From NCBI GenBank assembly GCA_034423775.1, contig CP139918.1, positions 2,108,001 through 2,172,000 on the forward strand: a stretch of 64,000 bases of DNA. The letters are read 5' to 3'. How positions within the stretch are numbered: the first letter of the stretch is position 1; the number at the start of each line of letters is the position of its first letter. Positions 45,600 through 55,054 of the stretch are shown here, piece after piece. Source of the stretch: Alphaproteobacteria bacterium US3C007. GTDB lineage: Bacteria; Pseudomonadota; Alphaproteobacteria; Rhodobacterales; Rhodobacteraceae. The notes under the pieces were generated by a model. That model was given only the letters and a program-made list of their open reading frames with translations, was not told where the DNA came from and searched no databases. The position numbers and the translations under genes were made by a program.

Positions 45600-47792
45600 G
45601 TGCAGACAAAAGAGTTTTTCAGTGAAGGAGAGACCGTCTGCGTTCTAACGAGCCAACCGATTGACCGGCTTTTAGACTATCGTGCGCCCGCGGGCGGGTG
45701 CCGGCTTCGTGCTTTTGTTGAAGTGCCGTTGGGGCCGCGAAAAGTACTGGGCGTGATTTGGGGGGCCGGCACCGGCGATTTTGATCGCACGAAACTGCGC
45801 GCCGTCAATCGGGTGCTAGATTTGCCCCCGATGCAAGCAGAATTGCACGAGTTCTTGATCCGCGCAGCGGATTACACGCTGACGCCGCTGAGCGCGATGT
45901 TGCAATTGGCAACCCGCGTGCAGGGGTTGAGCGATCGTCAGAAAACTGAAAAAATTTATCGGCTGGCGGCAGCGGGGCCGGTAAAACGCACCGCGGCGCG
46001 GCTGCGAGTGTGCGAGACGCTAAAAACCTTTGGTGGCGCGGGGCTCTCGCTTAGCGAGTTGGCCGAGGCGGCGGCCGTTTCGCCTTCAGTTGTAAAAGGG
46101 CTGGTCTCTGCGGGGGCCGTGCTCGAGGATGAAATTCCGCGCGATCGCCCCTTTGCACAGCTCAATCCCGGATTTGGCGCCAAGGCGCTGAACGAAGATC
46201 AAGACAAAGCTGTGCAACAGTTGCGCGGCGCCTTAAGCCGGCAGGTCTATGGCGCCAGTTTGCTGCGCGGGGTAACCGGTTCGGGCAAGACCGAGGTTTA
46301 TTTAGAGGCGGTTGCTGACGTTTTGCGCGCAGGCGGGCAGGCATTGGTGCTATTGCCCGAAATCGCGCTGAGCGCGGAATTCATCAATCGCGTCGAGGCA
46401 CGGTTTGGGGCACGCCCGGCGGAATGGCACTCGGGGATCACGCCGCGGGACCGGCGCCGCTGTTGGCGAATGGTGGCGCAAAACGGTGCGCAATTGGTTG
46501 TGGGGGCCCGCTCTGCATTATTTTTGCCTTTTCGCAATTTGAGCCTGATTATTGTGGATGAAGAACATGACAGTTCCTACAAACAAGAAGATGGGGTGAT
46601 TTACCATGCTCGGGATATGGCGGTTTTACGGGCCTCAATAGCGGGCGCGCATGTTATTCTGGCCAGCGCAACGCCCAGCTTGGAAAGTTGGGTGAATGCC
46701 ATATCAGGCAAATACCAGCGCATTGATCTGTTAAAACGCTTTGGGCCTGCCAAAATGCCCAAAATGCAGGCCATCGATATGCGCGTTGAAACGCTGCCAA
46801 GTGATCGATGGATTTCCCAGAGCCTGCTTGCGCAAATTAAACTTCGATTGGAAAAAAAAGAGCAATCCTTATTGTTTATTAACCGGCGTGGATACGCGCC
46901 GGTCACGCTTTGCCGGGCTTGTGGAGAGCAGGTTGGCTGCCCGCATTGCGACGCGCGTCTTGTTGAGCACCGGTTTTCTAAGCGCTTGATGTGCCATCAA
47001 TGCGGCGAAACGCAGCCTTTGTTAGACGCATGCCCAAGCTGCTCGGTTGCTGGGCGCATGGCCGCGATTGGGCCGGGTATCGAAAGATTGGCCGATGAAA
47101 TTGCAGCGCTGTGCCCCGAGGCACGCATTGCGGTTTTATCCTCTGACCTATTTGCCTCGGCGCGGGCGTTAAAAGAAAAAATCCAAGAGATTGGCGATGG
47201 CGCTGCGGATATTATCGTTGGCACGCAATTGGTGGCGAAGGGTCATAATTTTCCAAATCTTACATTGGTTGGGGTAATTGATGCTGATCTTGGGTTGCAG
47301 GGGTCTGATTTGCGCGCGGCGGAGCACACATTTCAAATCATGCGGCAAGTGGCGGGGCGGGCCGGCCGCGCGCAAAGGGCAGGGTCTGCCTATTTGCAAA
47401 CGCATCAGCCAGAACATCCCGTGATACAAGCCATTTTGAAAGGGGATGAAGAGGCGTTCTGGAATGCGGAAGCGCGGATGCGGCAAAGCGCATTGGTCCC
47501 GCCCTTTGGCCGCCTTGTTGGCTTGGTGATCAGCGCCCTCACGCAAGAAGAGGCGTTTGAATACGCTCAGCATTTGGCGCGCAACTCTAGGCCTCTTACC
47601 GAAATTGGGGCGCAAGTTTTTGGCCCTGCGCCGGCTCCAATCGCGCGGGTGCGTGGCCGCTTTCGGGTGCGTTTACTGATCAAAGCGGATAAAACAAGCC
47701 GGGTGCAACCGGCCCTTCGGCGCTGGCTGAAGGTAAAACCGAAAGCAGGCCTGCGGGTGAATGTCGATATTGATCCGCAAAGTTTTCTATAG
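45600..47792 (+). CDS. priA: Primosomal protein N' (replication-restart helicase)
   Basis: 730 residues. DEEH helicase that restarts collapsed forks. Walker A 'GVTGSGKTEVYLEA', 'IIVDEEHDSSYKQ' and 'LASATPSLESW' in the first RecA lobe; zinc-binding Cys array 'CRACGEQVGCPHCDARL' and 'CHQCGETQPLLDACPSC'; 'VAGRAGRAQRAG' for motif VI. Starts with GTG at 45600, with GGAG 6 bp upstream. N-terminal 3'BD domain is present. Complete length. Confidence 0.96.
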   Translation: MQTKEFFSEGETVCVLTSQPIDRLLDYRAPAGGCRLRAFVEVPLGPRKVLGVIWGAGTGDFDRTKLRAVNRVLDLPPMQAELHEFLIRAADYTLTPLSAMLQLATRVQGLSDRQKTEKIYRLAAAGPVKRTAARLRVCETLKTFGGAGLSLSELAEAAAVSPSVVKGLVSAGAVLEDEIPRDRPFAQLNPGFGAKALNEDQDKAVQQLRGALSRQVYGASLLRGVTGSGKTEVYLEAVADVLRAGGQALVLLPEIALSAEFINRVEARFGARPAEWHSGITPRDRRRCWRMVAQNGAQLVVGARSALFLPFRNLSLIIVDEEHDSSYKQEDGVIYHARDMAVLRASIAGAHVILASATPSLESWVNAISGKYQRIDLLKRFGPAKMPKMQAIDMRVETLPSDRWISQSLLAQIKLRLEKKEQSLLFINRRGYAPVTLCRACGEQVGCPHCDARLVEHRFSKRLMCHQCGETQPLLDACPSCSVAGRMAAIGPGIERLADEIAALCPEARIAVLSSDLFASARALKEKIQEIGDGAADIIVGTQLVAKGHNFPNLTLVGVIDADLGLQGSDLRAAEHTFQIMRQVAGRAGRAQRAGSAYLQTHQPEHPVIQAILKGDEEAFWNAEARMRQSALVPPFGRLVGLVISALTQEEAFEYAQHLARNSRPLTEIGAQVFGPAPAPIARVRGRFRVRLLIKADKTSRVQPALRRWLKVKPKAGLRVNVDIDPQSFL

Positions 47793-47877
47793 GGCTGCAA
47801 CCGGGTTTGCGTCAGACGGCCTATACAGGGTGTAGTTTGATCTCGTCAAAGCGTTGGAAAGCCAGTAGAAGCGTGGA

Positions 47878-49104
47878 ATGCCTGATCAAGTCCCGCTTTC
47901 AGCTGCTGCGCAGCTCCCCCCATGGCAGCAACCCAAAACCCTGCTATTTGTGCTGGCTGTGGCCATGCCCTTGGCGTTTTGGGTATGGTCGGCCTTATTG
48001 AATAATTTTGTGATTGAAGTGGGCGGGTTTGATGGCGCAGATATTGGCTGGCTGCACACGATAAGAGAAATTCCAGGGTTTTTGGCGGTTGGCGTTCTGG
48101 CTTTTCTGTTGTTTTTTCACGAACAGGTGTTTGGGCTGATCGCGCTATTCGTGCTTGGAGCCGCCACCGCCGTTACAGCCTGGTTCCCTTCAATGGCGGG
48201 TATTTTGACCGTCACATTGATCAGCTCAATCGGGTTTCACTACTTTGAAACCGTAAATCAATCGTTGCAGCTGCAATGGATTCCCAAAGCAGATGCGCCG
48301 CGGGTTTTGGGGCTTTTAACGGCCGCTGGTGCGGGCTCGGCTTTGTTTGCTTATGGTATGATTCTGATCGCTACGCAGGTTTTTAATCTTTCTTATAATC
48401 CAATTTACATGGCTGGCGGCGGAGCAAGCATGCTCATTGCCATGCTGTGCTTTATTGGATATCCGCGGTTTCGAGCCGCCAATGTTCAAACCAAGAAAAT
48501 GGTTTTGCGTAGGCGCTATTGGCTTTATTATCTGCTTCAGTTTATGGCCGGCGCACGGCGTCAGATTTTTGTGGTTTTTGCCGGCTTTATGTTGGTAGAG
48601 CGGTTTGGATTTGAAGTGCATGAAATGGCTTGGCTGCTTCTCGTAAACTTGCTTTTGAACACAGTGCTTGCGCCCTTTGCCGGGCGCGCGGTCGGCTATT
48701 TTGGAGAACGCTCCACATTGGCTTTTGAGTATCTGGGTTTGGTAGGCGTTTTTTTGGCCTATGGGGGCATTTATTATTTTGGGTGGGGGCTGTCTTTGGC
48801 GATCTTGTTGTTTGTGCTTGACCATTTGTTTTTCTCGCTTGCTCTGGCGTTGAAAACATATTTTCAAAAAATTGCGGATCCGGCTGATATTGCATCCAGC
48901 GCAGCGGTTGCCTTTACCATCAATCATATTGCTGCAGTTTTCTTGCCGGTGGCGCTTGGATTTTTCTGGCTATATTCACCCGCTGGGGTTTTTGTGATTG
49001 CTGCAGCGATGGCATTCGCATCCTTGGTTTTGGCGTTGATGATTCCGCGCCATCCTCGCTCTGGCTGCGAAACAATTTTTAGCCCAGAACCCGCAATCAG
49101 CTAG
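47878..49104 (+). CDS. MFS transporter
   Basis: 408 residues, about twelve hydrophobic helices. 'FAGRAVGYFGERSTL' in the second half is an MFS motif-A-like loop; the first loop is degenerate. Polar start 'MPDQVPLSAAAQLPPWQQ' before helix one. Stands alone between priA and prmA, so no clue to substrate. The C-terminal tail is short and cytoplasmic. Confidence 0.85.
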   Translation: MPDQVPLSAAAQLPPWQQPKTLLFVLAVAMPLAFWVWSALLNNFVIEVGGFDGADIGWLHTIREIPGFLAVGVLAFLLFFHEQVFGLIALFVLGAATAVTAWFPSMAGILTVTLISSIGFHYFETVNQSLQLQWIPKADAPRVLGLLTAAGAGSALFAYGMILIATQVFNLSYNPIYMAGGGASMLIAMLCFIGYPRFRAANVQTKKMVLRRRYWLYYLLQFMAGARRQIFVVFAGFMLVERFGFEVHEMAWLLLVNLLLNTVLAPFAGRAVGYFGERSTLAFEYLGLVGVFLAYGGIYYFGWGLSLAILLFVLDHLFFSLALALKTYFQKIADPADIASSAAVAFTINHIAAVFLPVALGFFWLYSPAGVFVIAAAMAFASLVLALMIPRHPRSGCETIFSPEPAIS

Positions 49105-49322
49105 ACCGCCGCGGTGTTGATACTCTTTAAGCGCGCGCGAGCGGTGGTAGCGCCTTTGGTCCTTGCAAACCCTTTATAACTTGCGTCGCGTAACGGCATC
49201 GGGGCTGCGTTTTTGCGGCTAATTTGGGGGGGGATAAATTTCTGCCTTTGGATGTTTGCAGATCAAGGCTTGACCTAAGCGCCATCGCCCCCTACCGCCA
49301 GTTGCATGATTTTGGAGGTTCT

Positions 49323-50195
49323 ATGTCTACATTTACAGCGCTTACAACGTTAAACGGCCCCGCGCAGGCCACGGCCCTCGGCGAGGCGATGGAGCGGCTT
49401 GATCCGCCACCTGAGGGTGTCGGCGTGTTTGAGCTTGAGGATGGGTCGGGGCTTTGGGAAGTTGGAGGGTATTTTACCGAGGCGCCCGATGCGGTCGCTT
49501 TGGCTCTGCTGGCGGCTGCGTTTGATGCGGTGCCTTTTGCGGTGTCAGAATTGCCAGAAACTGATTGGGTGTCCAAAGTGAAACGCGAATTAGCGCCGGT
49601 TAAGGCGGGGCGCTTTTTTGTCTATGGCAGCCATGATGCAGAAAAAGTGCCAAACGATGCAACGGCTTTGTTGATCGAAGCCGCGATGGCCTTTGGAACT
49701 GGTCATCATGGAACAACATTGGGCTGTTTACGGGCGTTAGACCGCCTGTTGGATCAGGGGTTTATGGCCGAAAAAATTGCTGATATCGGATGCGGTACGG
49801 CAGTTTTGGCGATGGCCGCAGCCTCAGTTTGGCAGGGTGACATACTAGCAAGCGATATCGATCTGGTCGCGGTTGAGGTCGCAGAAGCCAATCTTGCTGC
49901 GAATGGGCTTTCGGGCCGCGTTACTTGCGTTGAAGCCGCGGGGTTTGATCACCCCGCTTTGGCGGCGTCGGCCCCTTACGATTTGATTTTTGCCAATATC
50001 TTAAAGGGCCCTTTGATCGATCTTGCCCAGGATTTCGCAGCGCATATTCGCTTAGGCGGAAAGCTTATCTTATCTGGTTTGCTGGTCACGCAGGTGCAGG
50101 ATATTCTGAGGCAATATGAAAAATATGCTCTTACTCTCGAACACCGAGAAGATATTGGAGAATGGTCGGCGTTAACGCTTCAAAAGCGGGGGTAA
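49323..50195 (+). CDS. prmA: Ribosomal protein L11 methyltransferase
   Basis: 290 residues. Methylates L11 on several amino groups using SAM. Class I SAM fold with 'AFGTGHHGTTLGCLRAL' near residue 122, 'ADIGCGTAVLAMAAAS' near 153 and the catalytic 'FANILKGPLIDLA', all PrmA hallmarks. The ATG at 49323 has GGAGG upstream; an in-frame ATG-type start at 49224 would add an unlike 33-residue lead. The 49105-49322 gap holds no gene I can see. Confidence 0.93.
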   Translation: MSTFTALTTLNGPAQATALGEAMERLDPPPEGVGVFELEDGSGLWEVGGYFTEAPDAVALALLAAAFDAVPFAVSELPETDWVSKVKRELAPVKAGRFFVYGSHDAEKVPNDATALLIEAAMAFGTGHHGTTLGCLRALDRLLDQGFMAEKIADIGCGTAVLAMAAASVWQGDILASDIDLVAVEVAEANLAANGLSGRVTCVEAAGFDHPALAASAPYDLIFANILKGPLIDLAQDFAAHIRLGGKLILSGLLVTQVQDILRQYEKYALTLEHREDIGEWSALTLQKRG

Positions 50196-50370
50196 ACAAT
50201 TATGCCGGCTTGCTGATTTATGCGCATTGAGGGCGGATGTTCTTCAAAGACCGAATAGTTCAAGCGCCTAGCCTATTAAAGGGTCGGTGGTTGTTCGCGC
50301 AATATGTAAGTTTTGACGGGTGCCTTTTTTTTGTTGTTTTGAAGGATCTGTCACTTTCCGATTGGCATAT

Positions 50371-50385
50371 GTTCACGTTTCGTGC
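50371..50385 (+). promoter_or_regulatory. LexA-like box upstream of ruvC
   Basis: GTTC at 50371-50374, seven bases, GTGC at 50382-50385. The alphaproteobacterial LexA operator is the direct repeat GTTC-N7-GTTC; this copy has one mismatch. It lies 33 bp before the ruvC ATG, a suitable place for repression, and ruvCAB belongs to the SOS regulon in several alphaproteobacteria. No other convincing box was seen in the 50196-50418 gap, which otherwise shows nothing. Confidence 0.4.
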
Positions 50386-50418
50386 TAACGCTTATTGAAT
50401 AATAACAGGGCAGTTAAG

Positions 50419-50925
50419 ATGCGGGTTTTAGGAGTCGATCCGGGGTTGCGCAATATGGGCTGGGGCATCATCGACGTGGCCGGCAGCAAGATTTCGCATG
50501 TGGCCAATGGGGTATGTCACTCAAAAGGCGATGATTTGGCGCTAAGGTTGCTTTCGCTCTACGAGCAGCTGCAGGCGGTGATGCTGGCGTGGGAGCCGAG
50601 CACTGCCGCTGTTGAGCAGACTTTTGTTAATAAAGATGCGGTTGCAACGCTAAAATTGGGTCAAGCGCGCGCAGTCGCTCTGCTGGTTCCAGCGCAAGCG
50701 GGCCTAAGCGTGGCGGAATATGCCCCCAATAAAGTGAAAAAAACGGTCGTGGGCGTTGGCCATGCAGATAAGGCGCAGATTGATCACATGGTGCGGTTGC
50801 AGCTGCCAGGTGTGCAGATCAAGAATGCGGATGCTGCGGATGCCTTGGCGATCGCGCTGTGCCATGCACATCACGCCCGCGCATCGGGAAAACTTGAACA
50901 GGCTTTGGCCAAGGTGGCGGTATGA
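50419..50925 (+). CDS. ruvC: Holliday-junction endonuclease RuvC
   Basis: 168 residues. Cuts Holliday junctions. RNase-H-like fold with acidic residues D7 ('[16 protein letters not shown]'), E66 ('AAVEQTF') and the C-terminal pair in '[17 protein letters not shown]'. The start at 50419 puts D7 at its usual place; an ATG-type codon 8 residues earlier is rejected. The stop overlaps ruvA by 4 bp. First gene of ruvCAB. Confidence 0.96.
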   Translation: MRVLGVDPGLRNMGWGIIDVAGSKISHVANGVCHSKGDDLALRLLSLYEQLQAVMLAWEPSTAAVEQTFVNKDAVATLKLGQARAVALLVPAQAGLSVAEYAPNKVKKTVVGVGHADKAQIDHMVRLQLPGVQIKNADAADALAIALCHAHHARASGKLEQALAKVAV

Positions 50926-51608
50926 TCGGTAAATTATCAGGTCGCATAGATTATCGTGCTGAGGATCATATTTTGCTGGATGTCAAAGGTATCGGATATT
51001 TGGTGTATTGCTCTGAGCGAACGATGATGAGCTTGCCTGGGCCGGGTGAGGCGGTTGCCCTTTATACAGATCTGCTGGTGCGCGAAGATCTGTTACAGCT
51101 GTTTGGTTTTTCCAGTCTAGTCGAAAAAGAATGGCACCGGTTGCTAATGTCGGTTCAGGGGGTTGGCGCCAAGGCGTCGCTGGCCATTTTGGGGGCATTG
51201 GGCGCGGATGGTGTCAGCCGCGCCATTGCTTTAGGCGATTGGAATGCAGTGAAAGCCGCTAAAGGGATCGGGCCAAAAACGGCACAACGCGTGGTGATTG
51301 AACTAAAAGATAAAGCGCCCAGCGTTATGGCGATGGCTGCGCAAAACAGCGCGCCTGCATCTGTTTCGCCCCCGCTGACCGATGAGGCAGAGGTGATTGA
51401 GGCAAGTGTAACGGCGCCAGCTTCTGCCGGGCAAGCAAAGCAACCAGATCCCAGCGTTCAGGCAGATGCGCTGTCTGCATTGACAAATCTGGGATACGCG
51501 CCCGGTGACGCGGCCAGCGCGGTTATGCAGGCGTTGGGAACGCTGCCCGAGGGGGATAGCGCTGCAATCATACGAGCCGCTTTGCAGCTTTTGGCGCCGA
51601 AAGGATAG
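50922..51608 (+). CDS. ruvA: Holliday-junction branch-migration protein RuvA
   Basis: 228 residues. '[11 protein letters not shown]' N-terminal OB fold, '[16 protein letters not shown]', helix-hairpin-helix blocks '[17 protein letters not shown]' and '[20 protein letters not shown]', then an Ala/Pro-rich linker and domain III ('[20 protein letters not shown]') that binds RuvB. Forms the tetrameric platform on the junction. ATGA overlap with ruvC; ruvB begins 3 bp after its stop. Confidence 0.96.
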   Translation: MIGKLSGRIDYRAEDHILLDVKGIGYLVYCSERTMMSLPGPGEAVALYTDLLVREDLLQLFGFSSLVEKEWHRLLMSVQGVGAKASLAILGALGADGVSRAIALGDWNAVKAAKGIGPKTAQRVVIELKDKAPSVMAMAAQNSAPASVSPPLTDEAEVIEASVTAPASAGQAKQPDPSVQADALSALTNLGYAPGDAASAVMQALGTLPEGDSAAIIRAALQLLAPKG

Positions 51609-51611
51609 GGC

Positions 51612-52631
51612 ATGGAAGATCGCGACCCTATTTTAACCCCCGACGCGCAACCAGAGGATAATGACCGGGCGTTGCGTCCGCAGGGATTGGATGAGTTTAT
51701 CGGGCAAGCTGAAGCCCGTTCGAACCTAAAAGTCTTTATCCAATCGGCGCGCCAACGCGGCGAAGCCATGGATCACACGCTGTTTTATGGCCCGCCCGGG
51801 TTGGGAAAGACCACGCTCGCCCAAATTATGAGCCGCGAGTTGGGGGTAAATTTTCGCATGACCTCGGGCCCTGTTTTGGCAAAACCTGGTGATTTGGCAG
51901 CCATTCTTACGAATCTTGAAGCCCGCGATGTTCTGTTTATTGATGAAATCCACCGCCTAAATCCGGTTGTTGAGGAAGTTCTTTATCCGGCCTTAGAGGA
52001 TTTTGAACTAGATTTGGTGATCGGAGAGGGCCCCGCCGCGCGCACCGTTCGGATTGAATTACAGCCCTTTACCCTGGTCGGGGCGACCACACGGCTGGGA
52101 TTGCTGACAACGCCGTTGCGGGACCGTTTTGGCATTCCGACCCGGCTTGAGTTCTACAGCGAGGATGAATTATTTCTGATTGTCAGCCGTAACGCGCGCA
52201 AATTGGGCGCCCCTGCAGATGAGGCCGGAGCGCGTGAAATTGCGCGCCGGGCCCGCGGAACGCCGCGGATTGCGGGGCGGTTGTTGCGCCGGGTTGTTGA
52301 TTTCGCCTTGGTTGAGGGGGATGGCACCGTCACGCGCGACCTTGCCGATCATGCGCTGCATCGCCTTGGCGTGGATAATATGGGCCTTGATGGCGCGGAT
52401 CGGCGCTACTTGATGCTGATGGCCGAACATTATGCGGGCGGGCCGGTGGGCATAGAAACCCTGAGCGCGGCGCTTTCGGAAAGCCGCGATGCTTTGGAGG
52501 AAGTGATCGAGCCTTATTTGATGCAGCGTGGTCTTGTTCAGCGCACGCCGCGGGGCAGAATGTTGGCACAGAGTGGCTGGGCGCATTTGGGTTTAACCCC
52601 GCCAAAATCACAAGGTGATCTTTTGATTTAG
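51612..52631 (+). CDS. ruvB: Holliday-junction branch-migration ATPase RuvB
   Basis: 339 residues. AAA+ motor: Walker A '[12 protein letters not shown]' near residue 60, Walker B '[12 protein letters not shown]', sensor 1 '[20 protein letters not shown]', '[14 protein letters not shown]' for sensor 2, and a C-terminal winged helix ('[16 protein letters not shown]'). '[12 protein letters not shown]' opens the AAA domain. Complete. The operon may end here or run on into the unknown gene after 108 bp. Confidence 0.97.
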   Translation: MEDRDPILTPDAQPEDNDRALRPQGLDEFIGQAEARSNLKVFIQSARQRGEAMDHTLFYGPPGLGKTTLAQIMSRELGVNFRMTSGPVLAKPGDLAAILTNLEARDVLFIDEIHRLNPVVEEVLYPALEDFELDLVIGEGPAARTVRIELQPFTLVGATTRLGLLTTPLRDRFGIPTRLEFYSEDELFLIVSRNARKLGAPADEAGAREIARRARGTPRIAGRLLRRVVDFALVEGDGTVTRDLADHALHRLGVDNMGLDGADRRYLMLMAEHYAGGPVGIETLSAALSESRDALEEVIEPYLMQRGLVQRTPRGRMLAQSGWAHLGLTPPKSQGDLLI

Positions 52632-52739
52632 CCCTCTGCGCTGGCGTTTGAGGCCGATATCGCCAGATCAGAAGACTTTGCTATCGGCGCAAAGCTTGTT
52701 ATCGCAAAAGGGGGCAGAAGGCGACAGAAAGGATGCAGG

Positions 52740-53372
52740 ATGAACGCGGAGGAGGTAGAGGCCTATTTTACCCGCAGCGAGGGCGGGTATAAATTCGCCC
52801 GCTGGGCACGCCCGATGGCGCCAATCGTTTTTGGCGTTGATGATGCAACTTTGCCGGTGGTGAAAGGCGCTGTGCAGGCGGTCGCGGCGCTGGCAGGGAT
52901 AGAGGTCAGCGAAACCGACCCTGAGCTGGGTTCCAATTTGATGTTTTTCTTCTTTTCAGACTGGGAAGAGCTTTTGGAGGTGCCAAATCTTGATAAATTG
53001 GTGCCAAATTTATCATCAATGGTGGCGCAACTGGCTGCTGCAGAGGCCAATCAATACCGGTTGTTTCGGTTTGAAAAGAGCGGTGGGATCAAAGCCTGTT
53101 TCGTGTTTTTGCGTATGGATGCCGTTCTCAGCGAATTGCCCGCTGAAACGCTGTGTCTGACGCAGGTTGTGCAATCTATTCTGCTTTGGTCAGATCACGC
53201 GTTTCTGAGCCAATCACCGCTGGCCATTTTACCCGATGGCCGGGCGGTGCTGCGGCCTGAAATTGGCAATCTGATCCGTGCCTCTTATGATCCAACTTTA
53301 CCCGAACTGGCTGAAGATAAATCGCATGCGCTGCGCGTGTTCGCGCGGCTGTCACAAATGTCGGTTCAATAA
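52740..53372 (+). CDS. Uncharacterised conserved protein between ruvB and ybgC
   Basis: 210 residues, no signal peptide or transmembrane helix. It opens with 'EEVEAYFTRSEGGYKFARWA' and contains 'PIVFGVDDATLPVVKGAV', 'SNLMFFFFSDWEELLEVPNL' and 'RFEKSGGIKACFVFLRMD', an alpha/beta pattern that I do not recognise as a known family. GCAGG stands before the ATG. It lies 10 bp before ybgC and so joins the tol-pal transcript or links it to ruvCAB. As I recall, roseobacters keep a protein of this type at this place. Function unknown. Confidence 0.75.
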   Translation: MNAEEVEAYFTRSEGGYKFARWARPMAPIVFGVDDATLPVVKGAVQAVAALAGIEVSETDPELGSNLMFFFFSDWEELLEVPNLDKLVPNLSSMVAQLAAAEANQYRLFRFEKSGGIKACFVFLRMDAVLSELPAETLCLTQVVQSILLWSDHAFLSQSPLAILPDGRAVLRPEIGNLIRASYDPTLPELAEDKSHALRVFARLSQMSVQ

Positions 53373-53382
53373 GGGGGCGCTT

Positions 53383-53787
53383 ATGCATCAGTTTTCGCTA
53401 AGAGTGTATTATGAAGATACGGATATGGCAGGGATCGTTTATTACGCGAATTACCTGAAATATATTGAACGCGCGCGCAGCGATTGGGTGCGCAGCTTGG
53501 GGATTGATCAAAACAGGTTGAGAACTGCGCAGGGATTGGTGTTTGCGGTGCGCAAAATTACGGCTGATTATCTGCAACCGGCGCATTTCGATGAGCCGCT
53601 TCAAATCACAACAGAAATGACCAAGCTGACATCGGCGCGGTTATATCTGCAACAAAACGTGTATCGCGATTTGGATCTGTTATTTCAAGCGCAGGTGATT
53701 TTGGTTGCGCTGAATGCGGCGGGCAAGCCTACGCGCTTGCCGGCGGAATTTCGCCTCAATTCATTTGTGAAGGTCACAGATTTGTAA
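53383..53787 (+). CDS. ybgC: Tol-Pal-associated acyl-CoA thioesterase YbgC
   Basis: 134 residues, hot-dog fold. 'RVYYEDTDMAGIVYYANYL' carries the catalytic Asp of the 4-hydroxybenzoyl-CoA-thioesterase type; 'RARSDWVRSLGID' follows. Cleaves acyl-CoA or acyl-ACP and sits with tolQRAB in most proteobacteria. Start set at 53383 so that 'MHQFSLRVYYEDTD' begins the protein; an upstream in-frame ATG lies in the previous gene. Confidence 0.93.
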   Translation: MHQFSLRVYYEDTDMAGIVYYANYLKYIERARSDWVRSLGIDQNRLRTAQGLVFAVRKITADYLQPAHFDEPLQITTEMTKLTSARLYLQQNVYRDLDLLFQAQVILVALNAAGKPTRLPAEFRLNSFVKVTDL

Positions 53788-53878
53788 ACGCTGTTGTTAC
53801 GGCTTGGTTTTGAAGCGGCAATAGGTTAAAAGCCATGATAATAAGTCGTAAATCGACCAATTTTTGAAGAGCAGGAAC

Positions 53879-54574
53879 ATGGAAGCAGAAACGCTGGCAC
53901 TGGCGCAAGAGATTGATTTCTCATTTTGGGCCCTGTTTGCGCGGGCAACGTTCACCGTAAAAGCAGTTATTTTAATGTTAATCGCGGCCTCGTTTTGGTC
54001 TTGGTCGGTGATTTTTCAACGGCTTTGGGTTTTCCGTTTGGCGCGCGGCGAAGCCAAACGCTTTGATCGTGCGTTTTGGTCAGGCGAGCCTTTGGACGGG
54101 CTTTTTGAAAAGCTGGGGCCTGAACCCAAAGGCCGCTCGCAAAAGATATTCGCGGCTGGGATGATGGAATGGCAACGCTCGCATCGCTCTGATGGGGCGC
54201 TGATTGCTGGCGCGCAAGCGCGGATTGACCGGTCTATGGATGTGGCCGTTGGCAAAGAAGCCGACAGTTTACAAGCGGGCTTGGCGATTTTGGCGACGGT
54301 TGGATCAACGGCGCCTTTCATTGGGCTTTTCGGCACAGTCTGGGGCATAATGAACGCTTTTATCGAAATAGCCGAGCAACAAAACACCAATCTGGCGGTT
54401 GTTGCACCCGGCATTGCCGAAGCGCTTCTGGCCACGGGCCTTGGCCTTTTGGCCGCGATTCCGGCAGTTATTTTTTATAATAAATTAAGCGCTGATAGCG
54501 AGCGGATTATCTCTGGCTATGAAAGCTTTGCGGATGAGTTTTCGACCATCCTTAGCCGCCAGTTGGACAGCTAA
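53879..54574 (+). CDS. tolQ: Tol-Pal proton channel subunit TolQ
   Basis: 231 residues, three transmembrane helices (about 20-45, 135-160, 172-195). 'TVGSTAPFIGLFGTVWGIM' and 'GIAEALLATGLGLLAAIPAV' are the MotA/TolQ/ExbB family blocks. With TolR it uses the proton gradient to energise TolA during outer-membrane constriction. AGGA lies before the ATG at 53879; an in-frame ATG-like start 5 codons earlier is less likely. Confidence 0.95.
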   Translation: MEAETLALAQEIDFSFWALFARATFTVKAVILMLIAASFWSWSVIFQRLWVFRLARGEAKRFDRAFWSGEPLDGLFEKLGPEPKGRSQKIFAAGMMEWQRSHRSDGALIAGAQARIDRSMDVAVGKEADSLQAGLAILATVGSTAPFIGLFGTVWGIMNAFIEIAEQQNTNLAVVAPGIAEALLATGLGLLAAIPAVIFYNKLSADSERIISGYESFADEFSTILSRQLDS

Positions 54575-54576
54575 AG

Positions 54577-55044
54577 ATGGGGGCAAGCATCGGCCAAAAA
54601 ACCTCTCAGCGTCGGCGGGGCAACCGTCGCCGTCGGGTGCCGATGGCCGAAATTAACGTCACGCCTTTTGTGGATGTTATGCTGGTTTTACTGATTATTT
54701 TTATGGTAGCGGCGCCGATGCTGACCGTGGGCGTACCCGTTGAGCTGCCCAAAACAGCCGCCAATGCGCTGCCCAGTGAGAAAGAAGAACCCCTCACTGT
54801 GACCTTAACCGCATCGGGTGAAATTCTGATCCAAGAAACCCCCACAGCGGTGGAGGCCTTGATCCCAAAATTGCGGGCGATTGCCTCGGAGCGGAGCAGT
54901 GATCGGGTGTATTTACGCGCAGATGGTGCGATTTCTTATGAAGCGGTGGTGCAGGTTATGGGCGCGCTAAACGCGGGTGGCTTCTCAAATATTGGTTTGG
55001 TTACCGATGTCGGGGGGCCAGCCTTGGCCGACCCGGACGGCTGA
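54577..55044 (+). CDS. tolR: Tol-Pal protein TolR
   Basis: 155 residues. A basic N-terminus with repeated Arg ('RRRGNRRRRVPM') leads to one helix, 'FVDVMLVLLIIFMVAAPML', whose Asp carries the proton path. A periplasmic ExbD/TolR domain follows ('VYLRADGAISYEAVVQVMG'). It begins 2 bp after tolQ. The unusually basic cytoplasmic start is typical of alphaproteobacterial TolR. Confidence 0.95.
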   Translation: MGASIGQKTSQRRRGNRRRRVPMAEINVTPFVDVMLVLLIIFMVAAPMLTVGVPVELPKTAANALPSEKEEPLTVTLTASGEILIQETPTAVEALIPKLRAIASERSSDRVYLRADGAISYEAVVQVMGALNAGGFSNIGLVTDVGGPALADPDG

Positions 55045-55054
55045 GCCGCCGACG

